The notes beneath the pieces are model-generated. The model was not told the DNA's origin, ran no database searches, and saw only the letters and a list, made by a program, of their open reading frames with translations. The position numbers and the translations under genes are program-made. Source: Aspidiotus rigidus (lineage: Eukaryota; Arthropoda; Insecta; Hemiptera; Diaspididae). From it: a stretch of DNA of 64,000 bases. Positions 1 through 9,421 of this stretch are shown here, piece after piece. The DNA lies in the NCBI GenBank assembly GCA_035079385.1, contig JAVHKY010000061.1:1736001-1800000 (forward strand), in the 5' to 3' direction. Position 1 is the stretch's first letter. Each line of letters opens with the position of its first letter.

Positions 1-1090
1 ATATTTAAGCTGTGATGACTGTGTCTTATACTTCATCGCAATATTCTCTTGTTCTATGGGAAGATTTAATTCCTTAATTAATTCAGAATAATTCATTGTT
101 TTCACACAATCGCGGTGCAATTTTATATCTGTTTCAGATCTTAGTATCGCAATAATTGAAATGTTTGCATACACGTCACGTGCTACGTGAGGTACAAACA
201 AGATTTCTTCCTGGATAATGATGGATTGTCGCTGCTAGCGAGAACAGCGAAATACCGAAATCAACGCTCTTAAATCTGAACAACCACTGATTTCGGTTCC
301 TCGGATTTCATCACTTCACAAACGCAGACATTGCCGATAAGAGTATTGATCTTTTCTCCATCACCCTTTGCGTCAGTGCTTGATTGAAATTATAACATTG
401 AGGATAAAGTGCGTTGAATTGTTTGACATCTGTACTGGTGATTCCGTGGACAGAAAGTTTTATGGAGGAAACAAATTTAGCGCGTAAAATCTGACATCGG
501 TAGGTCACGAATAATTTGATTGTTGAAACCTTCTACAAAGACTTATTTTCTGTTCTTTTCTAGAAATTATAGCAACTGCAACGTCACGTACGATCGATTG
601 TTCGCGTCATCTAGTATCATACGGAGTCGAATGAAGTACGGTAGTTCGTTACTCTCAATATGGGCCATACTTGTCACTTACACGCCATCAACGTCTTGTA
701 TCAGATAAGTAGTCATGTTCTTTCTGTGGAGTCGTAGAATGTAATGTGATTCTTTGTGATCATTGGCTGTATTTTCAGAGAAGCCCGAGTTTTCTAGACC
801 ACGGTGCAGTATGGCGTCGTCTGATCACAGAACAACGATGAAGTGACTTCTTGGAGTGGCACAGATTCTGTCTTTGTAGGAGTACGACTCATGTGGTCAA
901 TTGCGGGAAACAGCTTTTTCTTTTTTTTTTTTTGACATGTTTCATGTCTTTGCTCTAACCCTACCCTAATTTCCAAAATTTGCGTGCGTGCGTGCAGATG
1001 ACCTTGGGACTTGGGATTTTTTTCTCTAAGCCTACCTTGATTGTGGAAGAATGTGCGTACGTGCAAGATCTCTTTTTGACCTATGTAGTG
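1..1090. other. No gene recognised
   Basis: Only short open frames of up to 90 codons occur here, and none has a recognisable domain or reads like a coding exon. There is a T-rich run near 910-930. I see no RNA gene or transposon end in this stretch. Confidence 0.5.
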
Positions 1091-1505
1091 AACTACTGGT
1101 ATACTAGGCTTATACTAGCTCTAGACTAGACTTATACTAGGTCCAGACCTAATATACCAGCTTAGTATACTAGGCCTCATTCCTAATATACAGTATACGA
1201 GCCTAGTACATAGCTAAGCTGTACTATTTTACATTTTATACTGGGCTTATACTAGGTCCAAACCTCCTTTTATACTACAGGCTTAGGAGAAAGCTACATA
1301 TACAGTATACTAGCGTAAAGTAAGCTAAGAAAGCTGTGAAACCCAGACCATCAATACAGTTTACTAGCTTAGTATACCAGGCTTCATTATACTAGCCCTA
1401 ATATACATTATACTATATACTAGCTAAGCTATACTATTTGTCATTGTATACTGGGCTTATATTATGTCCAAGCCTCCTTTATATTAGCTTCATACTACGT
1501 TTAGG
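1091..1505. repeat. Degenerate TATACTAGGCTTA-type repeat
   Basis: Variants of tatactaggctta, tatactagctcta and tataccaggc recur many times with irregular spacing and in both orientations. The same repeat resumes at about 7806-7905, on the far side of the composite transposon at 1531-7788. This suggests that transposon landed inside the repeat tract. Related words also occur near 15250-15395 and 62870-62900. Confidence 0.7.
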
Positions 1506-1632
1506 CTTCTCTTAGGGAAAACTATAATTTTACGGCAAAATAGAGTGTCCATACGACAGTTTATTATAAACGAAAAAACGAATACTCCAAAGGGAGAGTA
1601 AACAAATGCAAACCGCAGAAAATAAAAACGAA

Positions 1633-1664
1633 GGGAGCGCTTTCGGTTAAACAACCATCTTCAG
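1633..1664 (-). ncRNA. Hammerhead-ribozyme-like core, PLE copy A
   Basis: Read on the minus strand: CTGAAGA (fits the CUGANGA box), one extra T, a GGTT/AACC stem, GAAA, then the self-complementary AGCGCT followed by C. These are the elements of a minimal hammerhead (helix II, GAA box, very short helix III, UC cleavage site). Hammerheads are known in Penelope-like elements. Activity is not shown, and the extra base before helix II is unusual. Confidence 0.5.
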
Positions 1665-1709
1665 ACCTGAAATGAAAGCAACTGACGAACGAATGAGAAG
1701 AAAGAGGTA

Positions 1710-4163
1710 TTAAGATCGTCCGAACGAGAAATCACGGTGTGAATCATAAACCTGTTCGATCAAGCCATCTTCCGGAATGTACGAGTTGAGTATAGTGATA
1801 CCGTCAGTGTTGAGGTGACGCATTATCTCTATATTCTCGAGGGCGATACGCTTACGGTAGGAATTCTCCTTATGGAGGAGCTTTTCGGATCCCTCGCGGA
1901 AACTGTGGCCACTGTTAATCAAATGATCAGCGAAAGCTGACTCCCCTAAGCGTCCCTTCTTCCAAGACTTCAGGTGCTCAGCTACTCTAACTTTCATCTG
2001 GCGGCTGGTCTCACCAATATAAAAGCCTCCACAATCCTCACATTCCATCTTATAAACACCACTCCTCTCATCAACCGGTATGGGATCCTTCAGTCTCACA
2101 AACAACCTCTTGACTGTGGTATGGTTGTAAAACGCAGGTCTGAAACCAAACGGGCAAAGGGCCCGACCCAATTGCTGGGAGAAATTCCCCAGGAAAGGGA
2201 GACTGATCCAACGCAAACGGCGATCACGGATCGTGTCTCGGGGGAGGGAGGTGGTGGAATCAAGAAGGCTCCTCGTAACTTTCCTCCGAACCATCACGTC
2301 GACGTCGACATTGACTCCATTCACTCTAGCCAGGTGTTTTATAGTAAGTAATTCTTTCTTGTAAGCAGATTGACTCAACGGAATACGAGTCAGTCTGTGA
2401 ACTAGGATATGAAAAGCAGCCATCTTATGAGCAACAGGACCGAACGAACCACCGTGGACTAAAACATCGGTCGTAGTATCTTTCCTGTAAATTCCAAACT
2501 TGTGGATACCGTCTACAATAGAGATCGATAAATCCAAAAAGTTAATGGAAAATACCCCTATTTCCAACGTAAATTTGATGGAAGGGTACCAGGAATTGAG
2601 ATACCTCAGAAACTCACCAAGGAGATCTGGGTGACCAGTCCAGGTACATAGAACGTCATCAACGTACCTGTGCCAGTAGTGAATATGATTTAGTAACACC
2701 TGGTTCGAGGAAAAGAGGTCAAGTTCAAACTTAGACATGAAAACTTCGGAGATAAGAGAGCCTAGAGGCGATCCAATAGGGATCCCTACTTCCTCAGGGA
2801 ACTCGAAAAATTTCCCTTCAAATTTACAGAAGTTAGGGGACCAGCAAGTATTCAGGAGATCAAAAAATTCCTGAAACTCATTGTGAGGAATGTTAGCACT
2901 GATGAGTAGCTCACCCATCCGCTGGATAGTAGCAGCCTTAGGAATATTCGGAAACAAACCAACAACATCAAACGAGCAGATGGTCGTTCCTGGGGGAAGG
3001 CTTACATCCTTGAGGACGTCAGTTAAAGAGGCCGAATTCAAGACCGAATGAGGAGATTCAAAATCAATGCGATTTTTGAACCAACGGTCAAGGAATTTGG
3101 CAAGGAGGTAGGTAGGAGAGGAGACAAAAGAAACGACGGGTCGCATCGGGGTATTCTTCTTATGCACTTTGGGCAACCCGTAGAGGAGGGGGGGTGTGGG
3201 GTTAGGAACCAGGACGGCTTTTTTCAAAGCAGGAGTTTTGATAATAGCCTTACTCCTGTTGATGACACTCCTAACTTCTCTAACGTGCTTAGGAAAGCTG
3301 AAATCCCCACTCTCTTTAGCACCACACTGCTGTAGGACTTCATGGACCTTGGAAGAATAGGCCGACCTCTCCATCACTACAACAGCGTTGCCCTTGTCAG
3401 CCTTAGTGACGATTAGATGTCCCTCTTTCATCTTCCTCTTTAAACCCTGAATCACTCCTCCCAATTTATTGCTCATGCGAGGGAGGGGGTTATTACGGAC
3501 CAAATCAGCACAGACTTTCTGGGTATTATAACCAGGACCAATCTTAACCGCAAGATCCGCAACAACATTCGCCAAGGTTTCATCATTCTTAAGGGGAGGC
3601 AGACTGAATTTCAAACCTTTCTCAAGGAGGGCTGTTTCGTCACTATTAAACACTACCTGACTATTATTTATGAGGGGGGGATGGAATTTGTGAACAGCAA
3701 CACCGTCACTCACCCCTTCCTCAACCACATCCTCATTAACCTCCATTAGGGAGGACAACTTCTTATTTTTCTTCTCCTTCAACTTCACCTCAAACTTCCG
3801 ACACTTTTCATTGACGTCCCGCATAAAGTAATCAAACTCAAGGGGGGGGGGGGGGAGCACACCGGAGAGTCTCGAATGGACCAGAAGGTTTAATCTAGTC
3901 GCAATATTAAATTTACCATACCATCTTCGCAACTCCGTTCTGATCCACTTCTCCCTCATATAATTCTCCAGTTTCTTAGTCGAAAACCGGAATTTAACGA
4001 ACTTAGGTCTCAAATGCAAAGCTAAACACCGACGAAGAAACCAAATATGAGAGGAAAACGAAGCGCGTTGCTTCCGAAATTTCAGAAAAAGGAACGATAA
4101 ATACGCCGCAGAAGTGTTCTCAATTAAACGAATCCGTTCCTTAAGGTTACGGCTATCCATCAT
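1710..4163 (-). CDS. Penelope-like protein: reverse transcriptase + GIY-YIG endonuclease (copy A)
   Basis: An 817-residue uninterrupted frame. The N-terminal about 200 residues are basic. The reverse transcriptase follows, with GLPKVHKKNTPMRPVVS upstream, motif A FDVVGLFPN (D at about 399), motif B GIPIGSPLGS and the catalytic YVDD at 500-503. A GIY-YIG nuclease closes the protein (GVYKM at about 702, then FYIGETSRQ), with downstream H and N/E positions up to ERIALENIE-like sequence. This order is diagnostic of endonuclease-positive Penelope-like elements, which reverse transcribe at a nicked target. The start at MMDSRNLKERIRLI directly follows the tail of the preceding pseudo-LTR. A 14-C tract encodes the PPPP run near residue 105. 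The frame looks intact, so it may be functional. Confidence 0.93.
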   Translation of the reverse strand: MMDSRNLKERIRLIENTSAAYLSFLFLKFRKQRASFSSHIWFLRRCLALHLRPKFVKFRFSTKKLENYMREKWIRTELRRWYGKFNIATRLNLLVHSRLSGVLPPPPLEFDYFMRDVNEKCRKFEVKLKEKKNKKLSSLMEVNEDVVEEGVSDGVAVHKFHPPLINNSQVVFNSDETALLEKGLKFSLPPLKNDETLANVVADLAVKIGPGYNTQKVCADLVRNNPLPRMSNKLGGVIQGLKRKMKEGHLIVTKADKGNAVVVMERSAYSSKVHEVLQQCGAKESGDFSFPKHVREVRSVINRSKAIIKTPALKKAVLVPNPTPPLLYGLPKVHKKNTPMRPVVSFVSSPTYLLAKFLDRWFKNRIDFESPHSVLNSASLTDVLKDVSLPPGTTICSFDVVGLFPNIPKAATIQRMGELLISANIPHNEFQEFFDLLNTCWSPNFCKFEGKFFEFPEEVGIPIGSPLGSLISEVFMSKFELDLFSSNQVLLNHIHYWHRYVDDVLCTWTGHPDLLGEFLRYLNSWYPSIKFTLEIGVFSINFLDLSISIVDGIHKFGIYRKDTTTDVLVHGGSFGPVAHKMAAFHILVHRLTRIPLSQSAYKKELLTIKHLARVNGVNVDVDVMVRRKVTRSLLDSTTSLPRDTIRDRRLRWISLPFLGNFSQQLGRALCPFGFRPAFYNHTTVKRLFVRLKDPIPVDERSGVYKMECEDCGGFYIGETSRQMKVRVAEHLKSWKKGRLGESAFADHLINSGHSFREGSEKLLHKENSYRKRIALENIEIMRHLNTDGITILNSYIPEDGLIEQVYDSHRDFSFGRS

Positions 4164-4390
4164 AAACGAAAAAACGAATACTCCAAAGGGAGAGTAAACA
4201 AATGCAAATTCCGGTTTTATTCCGATTGTAAGATTACGACTAAGAAACTGGAGAATTATATGAGGGAGAAGTGGATCAGAACGGAGTTGCGAAGATGGTA
4301 TGGTAAATTTAATATTGCGACTAGATTAAACCTTCTGGTCCATTCGAGACTCTCCGGTGTGCTCCCCCCCCCCTTGAGTTTGATTACTTT

Positions 4391-6505
4391 ATGCGGGACG
4401 TCAATGAAAAGTGTCGGAAGTTTGAGGTGAAGTTGAAGGAGAAGAAAAATAAGAAGTTGTCCTCCCTAATGGAGGTTAATGAGGATGTGGTTGAGGAAGG
4501 GGTGAGTGACGGTGTTGCTGTTCACAAATTCCATCCCCCCCTCATAAATAATAGTCAGGTAGTGTTTAATAGTGACGAAACAGCCCTCCTTGAGAAAGGT
4601 TTGAAATTCAGTCTGCCTCCCCTTAAGAATGATGAAACCTTGGCGAATGTTGTTGCGGATCTTGCGGTTAAGATTGGTCCTGGTTATAATACCCAGAAAG
4701 TCTGTGCTGATTTGGTCCGTAATAACCCCCTCCCTCGCATGAGCAATAAATTGGGAGGAGTGATTCAGGGTTTAAAGAGGAAGATGAAAGAGGGACATCT
4801 AATCGTCACTAAGGCTGACAAGGGCAACGCTGTTGTAGTGATGGAGAGGTCGGCCTATTCTTCCAAGGTCCATGAAGTCCTACAGCAGTGTGGTGCTAAA
4901 GAGAGTGGGGATTTCAGCTTTCCTAAGCACGTTAGAGAAGTTAGGAGTGTCATCAACAGGAGTAAGGCTATTATCAAAACTCCTGCTTTGAAAAAAGCCG
5001 TCCTGGTTCCTAACCCCACACCCCCCCTCCTCTACGGGTTGCCCAAAGTGCATAAGAAGAATACCCCGATGCGACCCGTCGTTTCTTTTGTCTCCTCTCC
5101 TACCTACCTCCTTGCCAAATTCCTTGACCGTTGGTTCAAAAATCGCATTGATTTTGAATCTCCTCATTCGGTCTTGAATTCGGCCTCTTTAACTGACGTC
5201 CTCAAGGATGTAAGCCTTCCCCCAGGAACGACCATCTGCTCGTTTGATGTTGTTGGTTTGTTTCCGAATATTCCTAAGGCTGCTACTATCCAGCGGATGG
5301 GTGAGCTACTCATCAGTGCTAACATTCCTCACAATGAGTTTCAGGAATTTTTTGATCTCCTGAATACTTGCTGGTCCCCTAACTTCTGTAAATTTGAAGG
5401 GAAATTTTTCGAGTTCCCTGAGGAAGTAGGGATCCCTATTGGATCGCCTCTAGGCTCTCTTATCTCCGAAGTTTTCATGTCTAAGTTTGAACTTGACCTC
5501 TTTTCCTCGAACCAGGTGTTACTAAATCATATTCACTACTGGCACAGGTACGTTGATGACGTTCTATGTACCTGGACTGGTCACCCAGATCTCCTTGGTG
5601 AGTTTCTGAGGTATCTCAATTCCTGGTACCCTTCCATCAAATTTACGTTGGAAATAGGGGTATTTTCCATTAACTTTTTGGATTTATCGATCTCTATTGT
5701 AGACGGTATCCACAAGTTTGGAATTTACAGGAAAGATACTACGACCGATGTTTTAGTCCACGGTGGTTCGTTCGGTCCTGTTGCTCATAAGATGGCTGCT
5801 TTTCATATCCTAGTTCACAGACTGACTCGTATTCCGTTGAGTCAATCTGCTTACAAGAAAGAATTACTTACTATAAAACACCTGGCTAGAGTGAATGGAG
5901 TCAATGTCGACGTCGACGTGATGGTTCGGAGGAAAGTTACGAGGAGCCTTCTTGATTCCACCACCTCCCTCCCCCGAGACACGATCCGTGATCGCCGTTT
6001 GCGTTGGATCAGTCTCCCTTTCCTGGGGAATTTCTCCCAGCAATTGGGTCGGGCCCTTTGCCCGTTTGGTTTCAGACCCGCGTTTTACAACCATACCACA
6101 GTCAAGAGGTTGTTTGTGAGACTGAAGGATCCCATACCGGTTGATGAGAGGAGTGGTGTTTATAAGATGGAATGTGAGGATTGTGGAGGCTTTTATATTG
6201 GTGAGACCAGCCGTCAGATGAAAGTTAGAGTAGCTGAGCACCTGAAGTCTTGGAAGAAGGGACGCTTAGGGGAGTCAGCTTTCGCTGATCATTTGATTAA
6301 CAGTGGCCACAGTTTCCGCGAGGGATCCGAAAAGCTCCTCCATAAGGAGAATTCCTACCGTAAGCGTATCGCCCTCGAGAATATAGAGATAATGCGTCAC
6401 CTCAACACTGACGGTATCACTATACTCAACTCGTACATTCCGGAAGATGGCTTGATCGAACAGGTTTATGATTCACACCGTAATTTCTCGTTCGGACGAT
6501 CTTAA
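4391..6505 (+). CDS. Penelope-like protein copy B (5' truncated, frameshifted upstream)
   Basis: This 704-residue frame matches copy A from MRDVNEKCRKF to the end; the only difference noticed near the C-terminus is HRN versus HRD. It keeps FDVVGLFPN, YVDD and the complete GIY-YIG domain. Upstream, 4206-4390 encodes more of the N-terminus, but the C tract at about 4364-4373 has 10 Cs against 14 in copy A, which breaks the frame. The head is also truncated at the junction with the inverted copy and carries about 18 extra bases (attccgattgtaagatta). The methionine at 4391 is therefore an internal codon of the family protein, not its native start. Whether the shorter product is made is unknown. 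Confidence 0.85.
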   Translation: MRDVNEKCRKFEVKLKEKKNKKLSSLMEVNEDVVEEGVSDGVAVHKFHPPLINNSQVVFNSDETALLEKGLKFSLPPLKNDETLANVVADLAVKIGPGYNTQKVCADLVRNNPLPRMSNKLGGVIQGLKRKMKEGHLIVTKADKGNAVVVMERSAYSSKVHEVLQQCGAKESGDFSFPKHVREVRSVINRSKAIIKTPALKKAVLVPNPTPPLLYGLPKVHKKNTPMRPVVSFVSSPTYLLAKFLDRWFKNRIDFESPHSVLNSASLTDVLKDVSLPPGTTICSFDVVGLFPNIPKAATIQRMGELLISANIPHNEFQEFFDLLNTCWSPNFCKFEGKFFEFPEEVGIPIGSPLGSLISEVFMSKFELDLFSSNQVLLNHIHYWHRYVDDVLCTWTGHPDLLGEFLRYLNSWYPSIKFTLEIGVFSINFLDLSISIVDGIHKFGIYRKDTTTDVLVHGGSFGPVAHKMAAFHILVHRLTRIPLSQSAYKKELLTIKHLARVNGVNVDVDVMVRRKVTRSLLDSTTSLPRDTIRDRRLRWISLPFLGNFSQQLGRALCPFGFRPAFYNHTTVKRLFVRLKDPIPVDERSGVYKMECEDCGGFYIGETSRQMKVRVAEHLKSWKKGRLGESAFADHLINSGHSFREGSEKLLHKENSYRKRIALENIEIMRHLNTDGITILNSYIPEDGLIEQVYDSHRNFSFGRS

Positions 6506-6550
6506 TACCTCTTTCTTCTCATTCGTTCGTCAGTTGCTTTCATTTCAGGT

Positions 6551-6580
6551 CTGAAGATGGTTGTTTAACCGAAAGCGCTC
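6551..6580 (+). ncRNA. Hammerhead-ribozyme-like core, PLE copy B
   Basis: CTGAAGA, T, GGTTGTTTAACC, GAAA, AGCGCT, C: identical to the core in the inverted copy at 1633-1664. It lies about 45 bases after the stop codon, in the 3' region or pseudo-LTR, where hammerheads of Penelope-like elements are expected. Confidence 0.5.
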
Positions 6581-6976
6581 CCTTCGTTTTTATTTTCTGC
6601 GGTTTGCATTTGTTTACTCTCCCTTTGGAGTATTCGTTTTTTCGTTTATGATGGATAGCCGTAACCTTAAGGAACGGATTCGTTTAATTGACAGTTTATT
6701 AATTGAAACACGCCCGATCATATGCGACAATTTAACGTGTTAGAACGACAATTTATCAGTACTTGTACGACACTAAAAAGTGTAGTCAGACAAAATAATA
6801 GCATTTACGTCTCTGTAATTTCTAATACACCAAGGAAAATTATGCTACAACCGATTACATCATCGCACGAACAAAGAAATGAACTACGTTAAAACACAAA
6901 AAGAGGAGGGTGAAAATTGTGTACAGGCCTACGTCTGTCGGATCTCGCATGTTCGAGTAGGTGATACCTACGAGGG

Positions 6977-7439
6977 TTGCAGCCAACTGGTCTCATAAAC
7001 GAAATCCAACTTCTCGTAATTGTGTTCACTTCGCAGAAGAACCAACTATTGAGCTTAAAACAATGGACCAATGCGTACCAGTGGGCAGCAGCCAACCACA
7101 AAGTAATTGAAGATGGAAACGGCAGTCAAGTGTCACGCATTCGTCCACGCAAAGTGAGTCGATAACACCTGAACTTGTTCAAGAATACAAAGATAAGTAC
7201 GGCTATAGGTAGATATCACCAAATTTGTTCGCTTCGAGTGCAAGATATGGAAGATTAGCATGGCCAGTGGGTGCACTTATCCCATGTTCAGCAAATCCTA
7301 CACGTGCGAACTTTACCTGGGAATGAAAATCCGTCTCAAATTTGTGGTACCTCCCTCGCATGCAAAATTCATACCACATGGTCGAAAACGTAAAAGGGGG
7401 AAGCCAGCTTTGGCAAAGCAGGCTCTACTTATTCAGTAA
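6977..7439 (+). pseudogene. SWIM-type transposase C-terminus (remnant)
   Basis: At 6977-7165 the frame contains WTNAYQWAAANHKVIEDGN, similar in spacing to TTAYQWVLANFTVLQQ in the element at 53.7 kb. At 7272-7439 the frame reads CTYPMFSKSYTC, then LGMKIRLKFVVPP, HGRKRKRGKPALAKQALL, stop. This matches the SWIM tail CSCPIFLQSAACKH...LGMLIRLK...KAKKTLL at 53.99-54.16 kb. SWIM modules (CxC...CxH) are zinc-binding domains common in MULE transposases. Here the second Cys is Tyr and the final His is Leu, so the zinc site is lost, and the frame breaks between the two parts. Confidence 0.6.
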
Positions 7440-7788
7440 CTTTTTTTTTAAGTTTATTAATTAATGATCAGTACATTTATTTGATACATTTCTGTATGAA
7501 TTAGATCTGGCGATGTTCCGATGTTTTTTTGTCGTTCTGGATGAATTACGCGACGCATCTCTTGAATCGTGAAAATTAAATTTTTTACCGTACCCAAGTT
7601 GGTGTACAATAATATTACTCGTCCTATAAGCCTACATTTTGTCGTGATTACATTCATTTGTCGTAACACATAAATTTCTGACGTACAATCATTTTTTTTG
7701 TCGTACATTCATTTTTTTTTGTCGTTAGTCAATTTACGCTGGCGTACAACCTATTATTTTTGTCGTTATGACACTCTATTCTGCCGTA

Positions 7789-8830
7789 GCATTAAATGGT
7801 ACCCCTTCTTTTATACTACAGGCTTAGTATTAGTAGTTTATACTAGCTCTATTATACTAGGCTTAATCCCAGTGCTAGTATAAGCCTAGTATTATATACT
7901 GCATGAAGCAGAGAGAGTTCCTGGAAATTACTGGAAAAACATACTGTGAAAATCTACGAACATAAAGTATGTTAGACATGAAACATGATCTTCATTTATT
8001 TGGCTCTGCCAGAAAATATTTTTTCATAATGTTCTTTGCAATCCTCTCATTGTTCTCACATTTAATTGAATTACCATGGAAGGAACTTGTGTACTTGCAA
8101 TGAGGGCGAACGTAACTATTTCAGTAGTTCCAGTTTGATCAAAATAAGCAAAGGAAACCAATTCGAATTTCTGTCAAGTTATATACATGCGTTTTTTCAT
8201 TTTTGTTGAGTTACCTAACAAGATTTGTGAGGGATTTTCCGTAATCATATCGGATAAGTACTCATTTTTCGTCCCGAGTTTTCCTTTGTAATTCAAAACT
8301 CAGCAATGAGTTCTCTAATTTGTCTACCGCTCCTCTAAAATATTATAGTTATTGTCGAATGCTAAGGGCTGTTGATAAACTTTTTCATTCAGTTCGGCAA
8401 CTAGCCATCCTGATCGGTATAATTAATTATTTTTTCTAGTCGTTCAACTGCATTTCCAAATTTATCTTGATTTATTGCCCGTTATTTGATCAGTTTTGTT
8501 GGTTCTCCAGACAGCGCTGACTTTGAACGTTGTAATAAGGTATTTCCAGTGTACACAATATCCCTACGCGAAACTAGAATCCTAAGGTGTTCGCGTTTTT
8601 CCCTCCGTACAATGGGCGATCACGGATGAACTTGAACGAAACCTGGCTTTGCGTACATTAATTGTTACCTTGGACTATGAAAACCTAAAAGACAAGAGCT
8701 GTTGCGTTGGTCGGACTTCCGACAATGCTTCACTCTCTGATCCGACAACGAATTACTCCCCTTAAAATTACGAGATCTGATTTTTGAAATATTTCGTGAC
8801 GCTCTATGATGGAATAGGCGCCAGCTTTAC
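7789..8830. other. Repeat flank then no recognised gene
   Basis: At 7806-7905 the tatactaggctta-type repeat resumes from the other side of the transposon. From 7906 to 8830 I see no coding potential, RNA gene or transposon ends. Confidence 0.5.
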
Positions 8831-9199
8831 GTGATATCTTTTTTTCACAACACTGACAGTGAAACCGCAACTTTTCGCCACTTAAAACGATAGCGAAACT
8901 CGAAAACTGGTGAAAAGTAAAAACTGTAGTGAAAAACGAAGAACTGTAGTGAAAAGTAAGAGAACAGTGGCGAAAACGTTGAGATAAAACTGTAGTGAAA
9001 ACTGAGGTCAGTGAACTCCATTCTCTCTGAGGTAGGTACGGTGGTACGATGAACAGTGTTGCAAGAACTTCCAAAAAAACGCTGTGAACTTCCATTTATT
9101 CTTCAGTGCAGCCAGGTTCCTATTATTTTACCATTTTCGCCATCGTTTTCGTGACAAAAAGTTGCGGTTTCTCGTCAGTGTTGTAAAAAATATAATACT
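8831..9199. mobile_element. MITE with internal gtagtgaaaa repeats
   Basis: The ends are inverted copies: ACAACACTGACAGTGAAACC near 8847 and its near-complement ending cagtgttgt at 9184. Similarity continues for about 15 bases outward. The inside holds at least five imperfect copies of actgtagtgaaaa (8900-9005). It has no coding capacity, fitting a short non-autonomous DNA transposon. Its family is unknown. Confidence 0.6.
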
Positions 9200-9296
9200 C
9201 GACAAGCGGTGAGAACTCGTGTTCCACTCGTTTTCACCGCGTCGTGTAACATAGGGCTTTTCCATGTCGGCGCGTTGCATATGTATTCTCTTACGT

Positions 9297-9421
9297 GTTA
9301 TCGAAATGGTAGTATTTCTAACATTGCTTTTATGGCAAACTACTCCACAATGAAAATGAGTATGCAATCCAGCAACACCCAGCATAAGAGCAATGTTAGA
9401 AATACTACCATTTTGATAACT
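9297..9421. repeat. Long hairpin (35-bp arms)
   Basis: GTTATCGAAATGGTAGTATT... at 9297 is mirrored by ...AATACTACCATTTTGATAAC ending at 9421, with only a few mismatches and a loop of about 55 bases. It could be a tiny MITE or the source of a hairpin RNA. Nothing else supports a microRNA gene. Confidence 0.6.

Larger units (their letters stand above)
1566..6689. mobile_element. Head-to-head pair of Penelope-like retroelements
   Basis: A minus-strand copy (1566-4205) and a plus-strand copy (about 4206-6689) of one Penelope-like element lie head to head. The whole unit is flanked by the 11-bp direct repeat GACAGTTTATT (1555-1565 and 6690-6700), so it looks like one insertion event. In each unit the 3' tail (cgttttttcgtttatg) runs straight into the start of the protein (MMDSRNLKERIRLI), at 4150-4205 and again at 6640-6689. 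This is the tandem pseudo-LTR arrangement known for Penelope elements. The plus copy is 5' truncated at the central junction. The two copies are nearly identical, suggesting a young insertion. Confidence 0.88.
1531..7788 (+). mobile_element. SWIM-type DNA transposon (MULE-like) split by Penelope elements
   Basis: The left end starts TACGGCAAAATAGAGTGTC. The right end is its inverted partner, with GACACTCTATTCTGCCGTA at 7770-7788. Next to the ends lie repeats of ACGACA (left; also 6730-6800) and TTTTTGTCGT (right, 7500-7770), forming inverted subterminal arrays. The element's own DNA is only about 1.1 kb, because 1566-6689 is a later Penelope insertion. The remnant of its protein is the SWIM-like tail at 6977-7439, which resembles the tail of the element at 53.4-54.4 kb. 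I found no convincing target duplication around the outer ends. The MULE assignment is inferred from the SWIM tail. Confidence 0.6.

Noticed and set aside
1974..3335. Plus-strand frames of 125 and 95 codons
   Set aside because: Antisense shadows of the Penelope protein; the same shadows recur in the inverted copy at 4880-5167 and 5864-6241.
8730..9095. Minus-strand frame with a CxxC...H-like pattern as a fourth zinc-finger exon
   Set aside because: It lies within the MITE with gtagtgaaaa repeats, and the spacing does not fit C2H2 or the lola-type signature.
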